Part shown: in pieces, positions 33,191 to 34,250 of the stretch
Layout: every line of letters begins with the position of its first letter
Position numbering within the stretch: position 1 is the first letter of the stretch
NCBI GenBank assembly: GCA_049999805.1
Contig: JBNGIO010005257.1
Location: 1-34,250, forward strand
Reading direction: 5' to 3'
DNA from: Folioceros fuciformis
Taxonomy: Eukaryota > Anthocerotophyta > Anthocerotopsida > Anthocerotales
Length of the DNA: 34,250 nt
Translations under genes and position numbers: made by a program
Notes under the pieces: model-generated
Seen by the model: the letters and a program-made list of their open reading frames with translations, nothing else
Databases searched by the model: none
Told to the model about the DNA's origin: nothing

Positions 33191-34250
33191 TCACGCACCC
33201 TGCTGGGGGCCATCTCTGAAGACGACCCCTTCTACCAGGCGTGCCCCTCTCGACTTTGCGAAATAGAGGCCCATGTAGTGGGTCAATTCCTGAGAGGCAA
33301 GCAAACAAAAGAAGGCGACAAGTCAGGTGTTTTATATCTTCATTATAAGAAATTTAGTGGAATCCACCACTGAAGGAGTCTACTACTACTACGGTCCAGT
33401 GGGAAGGAATTTTCCTGTCCTGGGATTCGGTACTTGACAACTTCCACCACCGTGTGCCTAAGCTCATTGCACCAAGGGAATCCACTCCCTCTACCCCATC
33501 TGAGCGCAGGATGGTTTGTCTCGGCCAGGTAACACATGTTTGTCCATTTGGACTAAGCCATTTGGACGCACATGCAAGAGCCCCGGCAGATGTTGCTTCA
33601 CAACTGATCACATCCTGAATCGAGAGGCCAAATTTTACGAACAGATGTATTTTTACATGCCAAGAAAGGTATACCTGGGGATGTCCTAGAGCACCCATGG
33701 AGTTTGCAACAGAAGTTGGAAGGTCATACGTCGAGCAGCCGTCAGTGTAGACGCACACCTCCTTCAAGGGGCCAAGTACTCCATGGTTTCTCGCCGACAA
33801 AGCTGTCGAGACAAAGTCCATCACACAGATATCTGTGCAGATCCCCACCACGAGCAGCTGCCGATGGGACAGCAGAAAGGGATTAGGTAGTACTACCAAC
33901 CAGAGCTGCCATTCCCCGCGCCAGAGATAAAGTACAACGATAGCAGCGCAACATCCCGGCGAGCAAATAAAGGAAGACACTCACATTCTCGACATGATTC
34001 TGCTTAATCCAATCAATCACGATATTTGACCCGTCGCTCTGCATGCCACCAACGAAGCCGTTGATGCAGTCTTTGCGCATTAAGACAGCATTTTTATACT
34101 TTTCCAACCACTCGAGATCTGGCCGGTGCACAGACAGGCGAGCCAACCGTGTCAACGCCAAGCCACAAACATCCCGCTGCTGCAAACTGCGCAATTTCAC
34201 ACACCTGGCACCAAGTTCTCCTCGCCCGTGCCGATGACACAATGCAGAGG
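33191..34250 (-). CDS. Nicotinamidase (isochorismatase-like hydrolase), 5' end outside window
   Basis: Hydrolyses nicotinamide to nicotinate in NAD salvage, in cytosol or nucleus. Exons from the complement: 34205-34250 (runs off the edge), 33985-34118, 33675-33857, 33191-33289. All join in phase. Visible blocks: HCVIGTGEENLVP; MRKDCINGFVGG with the catalytic Lys; VVGICTDICVMDFVSTALS with the nucleophilic Cys; DGCSTYDLP; and a final exon ELTHYMGLYFAKSRGARLVE before the stop at 33191-33193. These match Arabidopsis NIC2/NIC3-type plant nicotinamidases. The catalytic Asp and the metal-binding residues would lie upstream of the window. The last intron (385 nt) is much longer than the others (85-130 nt) and contains chance open frames. 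All introns are GT-AG. Confidence 0.93.

Noticed and set aside
33354-33674. Open minus-strand extension of the nicotinamidase exon into its last intron
   Set aside because: The extension has no resemblance to the family C-terminus, whereas a GT-AG splice to 33289 gives a matching final exon.
1-34250. CRISPR arrays, bacterial operons or defence systems
   Set aside because: No spaced direct repeats or prokaryotic genes. The spliced plant gene families exclude a prokaryotic origin.

Overview
This is nuclear DNA of a land plant, probably a non-seed plant (bryophyte or lycophyte grade). Three things support this: spliced genes with short GT-AG introns (about 65-390 nt), plant-restricted families (PLS-class PPR protein, CSC1/OSCA channel, ERD7/senescence-domain protein, PTST-like starch-binding protein), and close gene packing. 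I cannot name the species. Nothing here is bacterial or viral, and I found no wholly new system. The less expected items are a two-array PPR gene joined by an intron, a full-length decayed PPR pseudogene with no long ORF, a stand-alone DPP III, an F-box-less tandem paralog and an AT-rich island with a minisatellite.

Left part (1-12.5 kb). 1-3.8 kb has no gene I can support and contains a 100-base assembly gap. 3.83-5.65 kb holds the corpse of a PLS-type PPR gene on the + strand. 6177-7127 encodes a coiled-coil plus CBM48 protein of the PTST family. Convergent to it, 7431-11840 (-) is a 19-exon dipeptidyl peptidase III gene that I could splice completely, with a consistent reading frame. A tRNA-Thr(UGU) gene follows at 12450-12521 (-).

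Middle (12.5-20.9 kb). After a gene-poor stretch comes an AT-rich island (about 13.39-15.77 kb) with a broken unknown ORF and about 11 degenerate 42-nt tandem units. It looks like an inserted or mobile sequence. 16026-19577 (-) is a 10-exon CSC1/OSCA-type channel gene. It diverges, across a 1.4-kb intergenic region, from the ERD7/senescence-domain gene at 20969-23100 (+).

Right part (23-34 kb). Two tandem (-) paralogs encode F-box-associated proteins. Only the upstream one keeps an F-box. A P-class PPR gene (-) and a PLS-E PPR gene (+) diverge from a 368-bp spacer. The second PPR gene is joined by a 107-nt intron to an 800-nt truncated copy of its own N-terminal repeat array. A nicotinamidase gene (-) runs off the right edge.

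Genes come in close convergent or divergent pairs, but there is no operon-like logic. The themes are organelle RNA metabolism (PPRs), osmotic and dehydration response (CSC1 and ERD7), starch synthesis (PTST), peptide turnover (DPP III) and NAD salvage (nicotinamidase). All exon coordinates were derived by hand from splice consensus and family alignment recalled from memory. They need transcript confirmation.
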